57,996 nucleotides of DNA from Hylemonella sp. (GTDB lineage Bacteria > Pseudomonadota > Gammaproteobacteria > Burkholderiales > Burkholderiaceae_C). Positions 50,748 through 57,996 of the stretch are shown piece by piece. The translations under genes and the position numbers were made by a program. The notes below the pieces were generated by a model. It had not been told where the DNA came from. It ran no database searches and worked only from the letters and a program-made list of their open reading frames with translations. Where the stretch lies: positions 1 to 57,996 of the forward strand of contig JAUXVI010000014.1 in NCBI GenBank assembly GCA_030680575.1, read 5' to 3'. Positions within the stretch are counted from its first letter, which is position 1; each line of letters starts with the position of its first letter.

Positions 50748-52601
50748 ATGTGTGGCATCGTCGGCGCCGTTTCCAACCGCAACATCGTTCCCGTGCTGGT
50801 GCAAGGCCTGCAACGGCTGGAGTACCGCGGTTATGACTCCTGCGGCGTCGCCGTGCATGCCGATGGCGGTTTGAAGCGTGCTCGCAGCACTTCGCGCGTG
50901 GCCGAACTGGCGGAGCAGGTGGCGAAGGCACCGCTGGAAGGTTTCATCGGCATTGCTCACACACGCTGGGCCACGCACGGTGCACCGGCGGTGCACAACG
51001 CGCACCCGCACTTCAGCCATGGCCCCGGGGTCGATGCGGCGCAGCGTCCGGGCCGTGTGGCGCTGGTGCACAACGGCATCATTGAAAACCACGACGAACT
51101 GCGCGCGGCACTCCAGAAGCGCGGCTACGTGTTCGACAGCCAGACCGATACCGAGGTCATTGCCCACCTGGTCGATTCACTGTACGACGGCGATCTGTTC
51201 GAGACCGTGAAGGCCGTCGTGAAACAGTTGCACGGCGCTTATGCGATTGCTGTTTTTCACAAGGATGAACCGCAGCGCGTGATCGGCGCGCGCGCCGGCT
51301 CGCCGCTGATCCTGGGCGTGGGCCAGGACGGGGTCAGCAACTACCTGGCGAGCGATGCCATGGCCCTGGCGGGTGTCACCGACCAGATCGTCTACCTGGA
51401 AGAGGGTGACGTGGTCGATGTCCAGCTTGGCAAGTACTGGGTGGTGGACCGCAACCACAAGCCGGTGCAGCGCGAGGTCAAGACCGTGCATGCGCACAGC
51501 GGTGCCGCCGAACTCGGGCCCTACCGCCACTACATGCAAAAGGAAATCTTCGAGCAGCCGCGCGCCATTGCCGACACGCTGGAAGGCGTGGAAGGCATCG
51601 TGCCCGAGCTGTTCGGTGACGGCGCCTACCGCGTGTTCAAGGACATCGACAACGTGCTCATCCTCGCCTGCGGCACCAGCTACTACAGCGGCTGCGCTGC
51701 CAAGTATTGGCTGGAGAGCATGGCCAAGATTCCGACCCAGGTGGAGGTGGCCAGCGAATACCGTTACCGCGACTCCGTGCCGAATCCGCGCACGCTGGTG
51801 GTCACCATCAGTCAGTCGGGCGAGACCGCCGACACGCTGGCCGCCCTGCGCCACGCGCAAAGCCTGGGCATGACGCAGACGCTGACCATCTGCAATGTGA
51901 GCACCTCCGCCATGGTGCGCGAATGCAAGTTGCACTACATCACGCGCGCCGGCGTGGAAATCGGCGTGGCCTCTACCAAGGCCTTCACCACACAGCTGGC
52001 CGGTCTGTTCCTGCTCACGCTGGCGTTGGCCCAGGTGCGTGGCCATTTGAGCGAAACCGATGAGGCGCAACACCTCAAGGCCATGCGCCACCTGCCGGTT
52101 GCTTTGCAGGCGGTGCTGGCGCTGGAGCCGCAGATCATCAGCTGGGCCGAGGACTTTGCCCGCATGGAAAATGCACTCTTCCTCGGCCGCGGTCTGCACT
52201 ACCCGATTGCGCTGGAAGGTGCACTCAAGCTCAAAGAAATCAGCTACATCCACGCCGAGGCTTACCCGGCCGGCGAGCTCAAGCACGGCCCGCTGGCGCT
52301 GGTGACCAGCGAGATGCCGGTCGTGACGGTGGCGCCCAATGATGCGCTGCTGGAAAAGCTCAAGAGCAACCTGCACGAGGTGCGCGCCCGCGGCGGCGTG
52401 CTCTACGTGCTGGCCGACAGCGACACGCACATCGAAAGCAGTGAGGGCCTGCACGTCATCCGCATGCCGGAGCACTACGGCGCCCTGTCACCACTGCTGC
52501 ACGTGGTGCCGCTGCAGTTGCTGGCCTATCACACGGCCTGCGCCCGGGGCACGGATGTGGACAAACCCAGAAACCTAGCCAAGAGCGTGACTGTGGAATG
52601 A
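50748..52601 (+). CDS. glmS: Glucosamine-6-phosphate synthase GlmS
   Basis: 617 residues. The enzyme makes glucosamine-6-phosphate from fructose-6-phosphate and glutamine. Catalytic Cys2 (MCGIVGA) starts the glutaminase domain, with RWATHG and LVHNGIIEN. Two SIS isomerase domains follow ([23 protein letters not shown]; the C-terminal AKSVTVE). The gene end encoding LAKSVTVE is the standard attTn7 recognition sequence in bacteria. Downstream sequence is AT-rich and contains direct repeats. Confidence 0.98.
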   Translation: MCGIVGAVSNRNIVPVLVQGLQRLEYRGYDSCGVAVHADGGLKRARSTSRVAELAEQVAKAPLEGFIGIAHTRWATHGAPAVHNAHPHFSHGPGVDAAQRPGRVALVHNGIIENHDELRAALQKRGYVFDSQTDTEVIAHLVDSLYDGDLFETVKAVVKQLHGAYAIAVFHKDEPQRVIGARAGSPLILGVGQDGVSNYLASDAMALAGVTDQIVYLEEGDVVDVQLGKYWVVDRNHKPVQREVKTVHAHSGAAELGPYRHYMQKEIFEQPRAIADTLEGVEGIVPELFGDGAYRVFKDIDNVLILACGTSYYSGCAAKYWLESMAKIPTQVEVASEYRYRDSVPNPRTLVVTISQSGETADTLAALRHAQSLGMTQTLTICNVSTSAMVRECKLHYITRAGVEIGVASTKAFTTQLAGLFLLTLALAQVRGHLSETDEAQHLKAMRHLPVALQAVLALEPQIISWAEDFARMENALFLGRGLHYPIALEGALKLKEISYIHAEAYPAGELKHGPLALVTSEMPVVTVAPNDALLEKLKSNLHEVRARGGVLYVLADSDTHIESSEGLHVIRMPEHYGALSPLLHVVPLQLLAYHTACARGTDVDKPRNLAKSVTVE

Positions 52602-52638
52602 CTGCATGCTCTGGCGTGTAACGCTATTCCGTGCAATT

Positions 52639-52741
52639 AAAGTCGTAAACAGGTTATTAATGTCGTAAACAAGGATCAAGTATCTGCGCGGGTTAGCGGA
52701 GAGGTGAGTTTTTGATGGCCAAAGCTAAAGTCGTAAACAAG
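52639..52741 (+). repeat. Three direct repeats (A/T)GTCGTAAACA
   Basis: Copies are TTAAAGTCGTAAACAGG (core from 52642), TTAATGTCGTAAACAAGG (core from 52662, exactly 20 bases on) and CTAAAGTCGTAAACAAG (core from 52730). The 20-base phase and the similarity to the AAAGTCTTAAAC sites of Tn7 ends suggest transposase-binding sites of a Tn7-like or related element end. No transposase gene is nearby. Confidence 0.6.
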
Positions 52742-52832
52742 TCCGCAAGCAAGAGGTGAATTAGCTTGCCAAGCTCTCCGCCTAGTGGCAGTTCGATGGA
52801 TCTTGACTGTGGCAGCTATCAGCTAGGATCAT

Positions 52833-52857
52833 AAAAAAAGACACACCTTGTTTGTGT
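52833..52857 (-). terminator. Probable terminator of the HD-GYP gene
   Basis: On the minus strand ACACA-AACAAGG-TGTGT is followed by C and seven T. The stem is only five base pairs, so it is a weak call. It lies about 90 bases after the stop of the HD-GYP gene. Confidence 0.45.
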
Positions 52858-52944
52858 AATAGGGCGTTTGAAAACCGTTGGGACGACTCCATCGCATGCT
52901 TAAAGCATCAAATGAATGCATGGAGTCGGCATGCTGGACTCTTG

Positions 52945-54480
52945 TTAAATTGGGGCATTTGATTTCCGATCCGGATGCAATAAGCTCGGTAGTCCCAACA
53001 CAAATCGGAGAGCTTCATTTGCGGCTTTGCTGGCATGGCACGCTTGGATTAAAGACATCGAAACATCTCGGATTTTGTCCACATTTGGATTCTTTTCGTT
53101 CTGTGCTCTGTACATCTGAGCCAAGGCATGGTGGACCGGGCCAATTCGAACGATGCTCTTTTTGGACAGCATGCTCAAAATTACATTCCCAAGCAACTCG
53201 GGCACCATGGATGTAGTCGTCAACAACGACACCACAAACGGCTGCGCTTCATCAGATATCGAATCAACTCGAGCCTGAAGTTGCGCAAGCAATTGATCCT
53301 CGCCAGGATCGATAGATCGCGCGACAGTTCCAGACCGTGCATCGGTCTTACTCACTTTCTCTGAGCTGTCAACGGCAACCTGCGGATCTCTATCGGCCAA
53401 ATCCTGGCTGATACGCAAGAACTCATCTTCGATTTCTGCAAATGCATCTACGACATCCGGATCGAAATGCGTGCCTCGACCTTGAATGATGATGTCAATG
53501 GCTTTGTCATGCGCCATCTCTTCCTTGTACACACGACGGCTTATCACCGCATCGTAGACATCAGCGAGCGCCATGAGACGAGCCGACAGCGGTATTGCAT
53601 CTCCCTTCAGACCTTGGGGATAGCCGGAGCCATCCCATTTTTCATGATGACAATAGGCAATCTCCTTGGCGATTGACAGAAAGCCAACCTGACTTCCATG
53701 TCGGCGTTCGGCATTGTCCAACGCCTGCCGCCCCAACTCTGGATGAGTTTTCATGACTTCGAATTCATCTGGATCCAAACGCCCGGGTTTCAGCAAAATC
53801 CTGTCTGGAATGCCAACCTTTCCGATGTCGTGTAGAGGGGCGGACTGGTAGAGTAAGTCGATGTATTCCTGCGTTAAGACTTTTTCGAAGCGAGGATGAT
53901 GACTCAGATGTCTGGCAATCGCCCGTACATAGCTTTGCGTTCTCTGGATGTGATAGCCAGTCGAGTTGTCGCGCGTTTCGGCCAGCGCCGTGAGTGCATA
54001 TATGACAACGTTTCGTGTGGCCGTGACTTCGTTGATCTGCCTCTGTGCCTCACTTTCGTAATGCGACTTTATTTTCCGCAAGACCTCTGCATTGAATTGA
54101 TGCGAAAGATGCGCCTTAATGCGAGCGATAAATGGCTTGTGCTCTAAAGGCATTGAAATGAAATCAACAGCCCCATTCTCAAAAAACTCGGTACCGTCAT
54201 CTGCATGAGCATGGCGTCCAAGAGCAACGATCGGCAAATGCTGCGTCTCTGGTGATTGATTGAAATAACGGCATAACTTCCCAGCCTTGGAACCTTCAAC
54301 GTCCAGAAGAATGAGGCGAGTGCCATCGATGACGGGCGACAGTAATTCGGCAGACGCTTCGTTCGCCGTCACAACTTCCAAGTCGCAAATTCCCCTCAGC
54401 CAGGAATTTATACCTGCATCTGTACTCGCAGCATCTCCGACATAAAGAACCCTGGGTCGCTCGGGCAGGTAGAGATCCAT
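52945..54480 (-). CDS. HD-GYP domain protein with degenerate receiver
   Basis: 511 residues from ATG at 54478-54480, with GAGG six bases upstream. Residues about 1-135 are receiver-like: LILLDVEG keeps the phospho-acceptor Asp, but the first acidic pair is reduced to VGDAAS and the conserved Lys is replaced in DFISMPLE. An HD-GYP domain follows with HDIGKVGIPDRIL and HHEKWDGSGYPQGLKG, predicting cyclic-di-GMP hydrolysis. The C-terminal ~140 residues are unassigned helices. Its gene follows a single-domain receiver gene by seven bases on the same strand. Confidence 0.88.
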   Translation of the reverse strand: MDLYLPERPRVLYVGDAASTDAGINSWLRGICDLEVVTANEASAELLSPVIDGTRLILLDVEGSKAGKLCRYFNQSPETQHLPIVALGRHAHADDGTEFFENGAVDFISMPLEHKPFIARIKAHLSHQFNAEVLRKIKSHYESEAQRQINEVTATRNVVIYALTALAETRDNSTGYHIQRTQSYVRAIARHLSHHPRFEKVLTQEYIDLLYQSAPLHDIGKVGIPDRILLKPGRLDPDEFEVMKTHPELGRQALDNAERRHGSQVGFLSIAKEIAYCHHEKWDGSGYPQGLKGDAIPLSARLMALADVYDAVISRRVYKEEMAHDKAIDIIIQGRGTHFDPDVVDAFAEIEDEFLRISQDLADRDPQVAVDSSEKVSKTDARSGTVARSIDPGEDQLLAQLQARVDSISDEAQPFVVSLLTTTSMVPELLGNVILSMLSKKSIVRIGPVHHALAQMYRAQNEKNPNVDKIRDVSMSLIQACHASKAANEALRFVLGLPSLLHPDRKSNAPI

Positions 54481-54487
54481 GACAACC

Positions 54488-54895
54488 TCAAATGCTGTGG
54501 AATAGGTCAGAGCCCTTTTGAGCAATGACATTCACGTGCGCTTTTTGGCGCAGCCACGCGAGTATCTGAAGCGGGCTGAAAGGCTTGATGAAGTAGCCGT
54601 CCGCGCCATACTTCTGCCCAAGAGTGAGATCGGTTTCCTGCCCTCTCGCCGTCACCATGCCAACCAGTACATGCATCAACGCGGGATCGGTTTTGATCGC
54701 ATTTAGGACCTGCAATCCGTCAAGCTCACCCGGCATCATGATGTCGAGAAGGACGGCAACAGGCTTCTCCCTCTTCACCAATCGCAAAGCCTCTTCGCCA
54801 TCGCAGGCCTCAAGAACTTTGTAGTCTCCTTCAAGGGTGATGGAGAGCAGCGTACGTATATCCTCATGATCGTCGACAACAAGTATGGTGTCCAT
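54488..54895 (-). CDS. Single-domain response regulator
   Basis: 135 residues, one receiver domain with intact pocket: Asp8/Asp9 (VVDDHED), phospho-acceptor Asp51 (VLLDIMMPG), Thr in VTARG and Lys in YFIKPF. No output domain. It sits between the PAS protein and HD-GYP genes and may be a phosphate shuttle or act by binding one of those proteins. The three genes are probably one transcript. Confidence 0.92.
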   Translation of the reverse strand: MDTILVVDDHEDIRTLLSITLEGDYKVLEACDGEEALRLVKREKPVAVLLDIMMPGELDGLQVLNAIKTDPALMHVLVGMVTARGQETDLTLGQKYGADGYFIKPFSPLQILAWLRQKAHVNVIAQKGSDLFHSI

Positions 54896-54919
54896 TCTCA
54901 GGTCCTAATCAATGTTTAT

Positions 54920-56098
54920 TCAATGACCCGTCTGAGTCGTGAGTTGCGCGAGCATTTGCAGCTCATCTATGCTCATGTGAGCAGGGGCGGGTTGTCTTGC
55001 CAGCAGTTGTGCAAGATCCTTGGCGAGCGATCTTGCCTGCTGCGGGAAAATGCAATGCGCACAGGTCGCGGGCGATCGACCTCGCAGGGGAACGCCAGTG
55101 GGCATCAACAAGGTGAAGCCATCAATCAGGCCAGCGGTATCGTCGCCATCAGACAACTCAAGGCGCAATTGCCCACCATGCAATTCGAATATCTGTCTGG
55201 CCACGGTCAACCGTATGCCTGCGTCGAGCTTCATCGCTCGCGGGGTATCGAAGTCGTCCCAATGACTGTTCAACTGCGCTGCCGCCTTGCGTCTCCTCGT
55301 CCATTCCTGCAAACTGCTGTAGCCACCGGTGACGACGATGAAACTTCCGTTCTGCCTGATACGTATTTCGATCTGGCAATGTGCTGGCGCGTTTCCATCC
55401 AGGGATTCAATCAGAGCTCTAACAGCTGTTTTTAGCCACTGCCGCTGACCATACAGGAAGCCCTGTTTTCCTTCCTTGTCGCTTTGCTCATGGTTAAGAA
55501 CAAAATCTCCCTGTGCACCCCGCATCTCGGAGAGGACTTCTCCCAGCAGAGCTTGCACAGAAACCCGCTCCCCTTCAACGAATTCTGGCGCGCGCAAAGT
55601 GTCCACCATCAGCTCCAGGAAGACCAGCAGCTGGCTCACTCTTTCCAGTTTTCGAGACAAACCCTGGTGTGCCGACGTCATGTCAGCTTTCAATTCATTT
55701 AACGCCTCGATCAATGCATTCATCTCTGATCTGACCTCGCTTCCTATCAGGTACGCAAATGAGAGGTCGGCACTCGTGGCTGAGGTTTTTACCTCAGAGG
55801 GCGATGATCTGCTGTCTGGCAACAGCAACAGCGAGTAACTGGAGGCACTCTTGCACAGCCACAGTTCCAGTGAAGCGCCATTAGCTTGACCGGATGGAAT
55901 GCTCTTTAAAAATTGTGGTTGATTACTGTGACTTGCTCTTAATTTGGCAACCTCATGCTTGACTATGGGAAGCATTTCAACGCAGAGACGCAAGTAGGGT
56001 TTGGCCGCCGTGTTGTAGTCAATGATCTCCCCCGCCCCATTTAGGCTGATAACAGCGTCCGACAGGCGTTGAGTGAGTAACGAGTTCAAACTGAGCAT
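54920..56098 (-). CDS. PAS-containing protein resembling a degenerate histidine kinase
   Basis: 392 residues from the ATG at 56096-56098; a TTG 11 codons upstream is an alternative. The N-terminus looks like a PAS fold (RLSDAVISLNGAGEIIDYN). The helical segment FAYLIGSEVRSEMNALIEAL has the spacing of a histidine kinase dimerisation helix, but the SHE histidine is missing (GSE). The ATPase region (LKTAVRALIESLDGN) has lost the N-box asparagine and no clear G1 or G2 boxes follow. It may be a non-catalytic scaffold or sensor. Family identity is inferred from pattern only. Confidence 0.6.
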   Translation of the reverse strand: MLSLNSLLTQRLSDAVISLNGAGEIIDYNTAAKPYLRLCVEMLPIVKHEVAKLRASHSNQPQFLKSIPSGQANGASLELWLCKSASSYSLLLLPDSRSSPSEVKTSATSADLSFAYLIGSEVRSEMNALIEALNELKADMTSAHQGLSRKLERVSQLLVFLELMVDTLRAPEFVEGERVSVQALLGEVLSEMRGAQGDFVLNHEQSDKEGKQGFLYGQRQWLKTAVRALIESLDGNAPAHCQIEIRIRQNGSFIVVTGGYSSLQEWTRRRKAAAQLNSHWDDFDTPRAMKLDAGIRLTVARQIFELHGGQLRLELSDGDDTAGLIDGFTLLMPTGVPLRGRSPATCAHCIFPQQARSLAKDLAQLLARQPAPAHMSIDELQMLAQLTTQTGH

Positions 56099-56198
56099 CT
56101 TGAGCGGCGTATATGTCAACAACGAGCCCAAAGGTTCAATGCTGCGTCATAAAACCATAGGCTACCGCTTCACGAATATCAGCTTCTTGCAATTTCTT

Positions 56199-56888
56199 TC
56201 AGCTCAGCCCACCTCGTATTGAACAGGGGGCATTGAAGCTGTAACCCAGGTTGCGACAGGCCTTGACGGGAAGGGGCATGTCTGTGGTGTCTTGAACTTT
56301 TTTCCTTAGCCGACTGATGCCTACCTCGATGCGGCGATCGTCGTAAGCCAGGAAATCCACGCCCAACGCCTCAACCAATTGTTGACGGCTCGCGATTTTT
56401 TCATGGCGAGAAAACATGGCTGAGAGGAATCTGGTCTCTGTCATGGTTAGCGGCACTTTGACGCCGTTCGGCGCTGTTATGACGCGTTCCCGAGGGGTCA
56501 ACTGCCAGCTTTCGACGTGCTCGTCCGCTGTACGCAGGCGCATTGCTGCGCGTTGAATCACTGCCTCCAGCTCTCGATAGTTGACTGGCTTGACCAAATA
56601 CGTGTCGGCACCTGCTTCGTAGCTTTGAACACGGTCTTCTGAGCCACTACGGGCAGTTAGCATCACGATACCCAGGCCGCTGTTCTCGCTCAACTTCTTA
56701 GCGAGGCTGATCCCATCTTCTCCCGGCAGACCGATGTCCAGCAACACGAGTTCGGGGTTTTCGCGTGCCATGGATTGCTCAAGCTCAATCCCATTGGACA
56801 CCCCAAAGCTGCTGTGGCCACGCTTATTCAGAAAGTAGACCAACTCTTCACGTAGATCGAGGTGATCCTCAACGACGGCGATTTTCAT
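56199..56888 (-). CDS. OmpR-family response regulator
   Basis: 229 residues. The receiver has an intact pocket (VVEDHLD; phospho-acceptor in LVLLDIGLPGEDG; TARSGSEDR; YLVKPV). A winged-helix output domain follows (LTMTETRFLSAMFSRHEKIASRQQLVEALG; RRIEVGISRLRKKV; ACRNLGYSF). It is divergent from the 7TMR-DISM sensor gene, which it probably served before the IS insertion. 127 bases of AT-rich spacer lie between them. Confidence 0.92.
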   Translation of the reverse strand: MKIAVVEDHLDLREELVYFLNKRGHSSFGVSNGIELEQSMARENPELVLLDIGLPGEDGISLAKKLSENSGLGIVMLTARSGSEDRVQSYEAGADTYLVKPVNYRELEAVIQRAAMRLRTADEHVESWQLTPRERVITAPNGVKVPLTMTETRFLSAMFSRHEKIASRQQLVEALGVDFLAYDDRRIEVGISRLRKKVQDTTDMPLPVKACRNLGYSFNAPCSIRGGLS

Positions 56889-57015
56889 GTCGTAGCGAAC
56901 AAATGTCTGAATCCAGTTTTAGGGGGGGGCAGGATAGTCCGATGAAGAACAATCGTATATCATAAATGCGTATAATATCATAACTATCAAATTAAGTGAC
57001 GCATTCTCTTCTCAT
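56889..57015. promoter_or_regulatory. Divergent spacer between the OmpR-type regulator and sensor genes
   Basis: AT-rich with TATAAT-like sequences (GCGTATAATATCATAAC) reading rightward and a run of eight G near 56923. It should contain promoters for both genes; no palindrome strong enough to name as an operator was seen. Confidence 0.4.
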
Positions 57016-57861
57016 ATGAAACCAGAATCAGGCAGCAGTTCCACGGCAGTTGGATCGAATCCCAGCTCTTGGAGCTTGGCCTGGCTGACTGCACTACAAA
57101 TACTCCTGCTGCTACTCCAGTGGGCACCTTCTGCGCAGGCTGCTGATCGCGGAGGTAGCATCGAGCCGGGAGCAGCAGAGATTTCATACCTCGTCGATGC
57201 TGAAGATTCGATGGGCATTCGGGAGATTTCATCCGAACAACTAAGCAGTAGCTTTACCAATATATACGTGCCACGTGGAATGGAGCATGTCAGGGGATCT
57301 GTCTGGGTCAGAGTTACTGTGCCTGAGTCAACATGGTCGGGAAAAACGCTATGGCTGCAACTGGCTACGCCCACAGTCGACGAAGCGAGACTCTACATTC
57401 CGGATGAATCAGAAGAGTATGTGCTTAGCAAGGTCATCGCATCGAATGACCTCTTCTCACAACGTGACATACCTTACCGAACACCAGTCTTCAAGCTCTC
57501 GAACACCCTTCAGAATCCGTACACGGTGTATCTCAGGCTCAAGAGTGATGATGCGATGGTGGTCGGGCCGAAAATATGGGAACCAGAGGACTTCGTTGCA
57601 CACATCTCGACCGAGCAGTTCGTGATGGGCGCCTATGCAGCCATACATTTGATGACTGCGTTGGGATTTCTATGGTTATGGCAGCGCTCGAAGGAGACGA
57701 TCTATCCCCTAATCGCACTGTTTGTCGTCAGCTCTTTAGTACTTCTAATGATCACGGAAGGATATTTCGTTCAATTCAGTAACCTTGAGCTTTCTGGTTC
57801 CTTAAACCACTTGAAGCTCATCAGTTGGATCGTTTCTCATACGGCTCTCATGGCTGGGTAA
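57016..57861 (+). pseudogene. 7TMR-DISM-type membrane sensor truncated by an IS
   Basis: 281 residues are readable. A signal peptide (LTALQILLLLLQWAPSAQA) leads to a periplasmic beta-domain of the 7TMR-DISM extracellular type 2 (SVWVRVTVPESTWSGKTLWL; YTVYLRLKSDDAMVV), then the first three of seven expected membrane helices. Coding then runs into IS sequence and stops at TAA (57859-57861). Full-length relatives carry seven helices followed by a histidine kinase or diguanylate cyclase. The missing output domain presumably lies beyond the insertion. The partner is likely the adjacent OmpR-type regulator. Confidence 0.8.
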
Positions 57862-57996
57862 TCCCCCCGATAAACCAATGGCCCCAGAAGTAGAATTTTC
57901 GAAGAAGGAAGTTCTACGTGAAGAAGTCGAGATTTACCGACAGCCAGATCATGGCTGCCTTGAAGCGTGTTGAAGCCGGTCTGCCGGTACCGGAGA
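57850..57996 (+). mobile_element. Left end of an IS3-family element (partial)
   Basis: The sensor gene is interrupted at about 57850-57860, where the sequence changes to GGGTAATCCCCCCGATAAAC and then an orfA-like start. The exact terminus is uncertain by about 10 bases because the terminal repeat was not matched to its partner. The element continues past the right edge. Confidence 0.7.
57918..57996 (+). CDS. IS3-family transposase OrfA, N-terminus (partial)
   Basis: A GTG with GAAGGAAG ten bases upstream opens a frame beginning KKSRFTDSQIMAALKRVEAG and continuing to the window edge. The phrase RFTxxQIMxxLKxxEAG is the usual start of OrfA in IS3-family elements, a helix-turn-helix protein that is fused to OrfB by frameshifting. 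Only 26 codons are visible. Confidence 0.9.
   Translation, partial: MKKSRFTDSQIMAALKRVEAGLPVPE

Larger units (their letters stand above)
52602..52944. other. Spacer downstream of glmS with direct repeats
   Basis: 343 bases without a gene. It holds three GTCGTAAAC repeats, an inverted repeat TAGCGGAGAG (52694-52703) with CTCTCCGCCTA (52774-52784), and a probable terminator for the minus-strand HD-GYP gene. The composition falls from the high GC of glmS to the AT-richer island that follows. TGT at 52617-52619 is 16 bases after the glmS stop, close to the position where Tn7-like elements insert. Confidence 0.6.

Noticed and set aside
52639..52741. CRISPR-like array from the GTCGTAAAC repeats
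   Set aside because: Only three short repeats with unequal spacing (20 and 68 bases) and no cas genes.
1..57996. tRNA or rRNA genes
   Set aside because: No cloverleaf with a TTCGAAT-type arm or rRNA sequence was recognised when reading either strand, although a dedicated scan was not possible.

Overview
The window looks like chromosomal DNA of a beta-proteobacterium of the Comamonadaceae (Burkholderiales). This rests on high GC in most genes, housekeeping proteins of that flavour (RuvAB, YbeY/PhoH, TtcA, Slt, GlmU, GlmS, a fused LivM-LivG) and two families of short interspersed repeats of a kind I associate with this family. The genus cannot be fixed from the sequence; Variovorax-, Polaromonas- or Rhodoferax-like are all possible. 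All calls come from reading the sequence; no database search was run.

Layout. 1-140 is the end of an IS256-type insertion sequence. 390-11308 is core genome: ybeY-phoH, ruvA, a long alpha-carbonic anhydrase, ruvB translationally coupled to an HlyD/FtsX/ABC tripartite exporter, a YhhN membrane enzyme, a histidine phosphatase, a lipoprotein and ttcA. 11760-27380 is the main accessory locus. A nine-gene minus-strand operon (19336 down to 11760) has the content and order of the iacABCDEFGHI genes for degradation of the plant hormone indole-3-acetic acid. Divergent from it is a plus-strand operon with a Liv-type ABC importer, a ketopantoate-reductase-like enzyme, a class II aldolase-like protein, a DUF4116-like protein and a MarR regulator (probable IacR). 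The 398-base divergent spacer carries several palindromes suited to MarR binding. The probable logic is uptake by the importer, oxidation by IacA/G/E, ring attack by IacCDF towards catechol, and substrate-relieved repression by the MarR protein. No catechol cleavage genes are in the window.

27464-52601 returns to core-type genes: folB and folM separated by a remarkable 272-base nested inverted-repeat element, a MidA-like methyltransferase, two AT-richer exported proteins, trxC, two chemoreceptors (one with a c-type haem motif), a molybdopterin oxidoreductase, cca, an EAL phosphodiesterase, a GST, an NDUFA9-like protein, slt, 5-FCL, TetR plus an MBL-fold protein, glmU, a soluble histidine kinase, an Lrp regulator and glmS.

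52602-57996, downstream of glmS (the usual attTn7 position), is AT-richer and holds three direct GTCGTAAAC repeats followed by a two-component cluster. That cluster has an HD-GYP protein with a degenerate receiver, an intact single-domain receiver, a PAS protein that looks like a dead histidine kinase, an OmpR-type regulator, and a 7TMR-DISM-type sensor cut off by an IS3-family element whose orfA runs off the right edge.

Other observations worth following are a 56-bp repeat present four times, three of them read in frame as protein inside yhhN, folM and cca, and an MBL-fold protein that keeps only one of the two metal sites.
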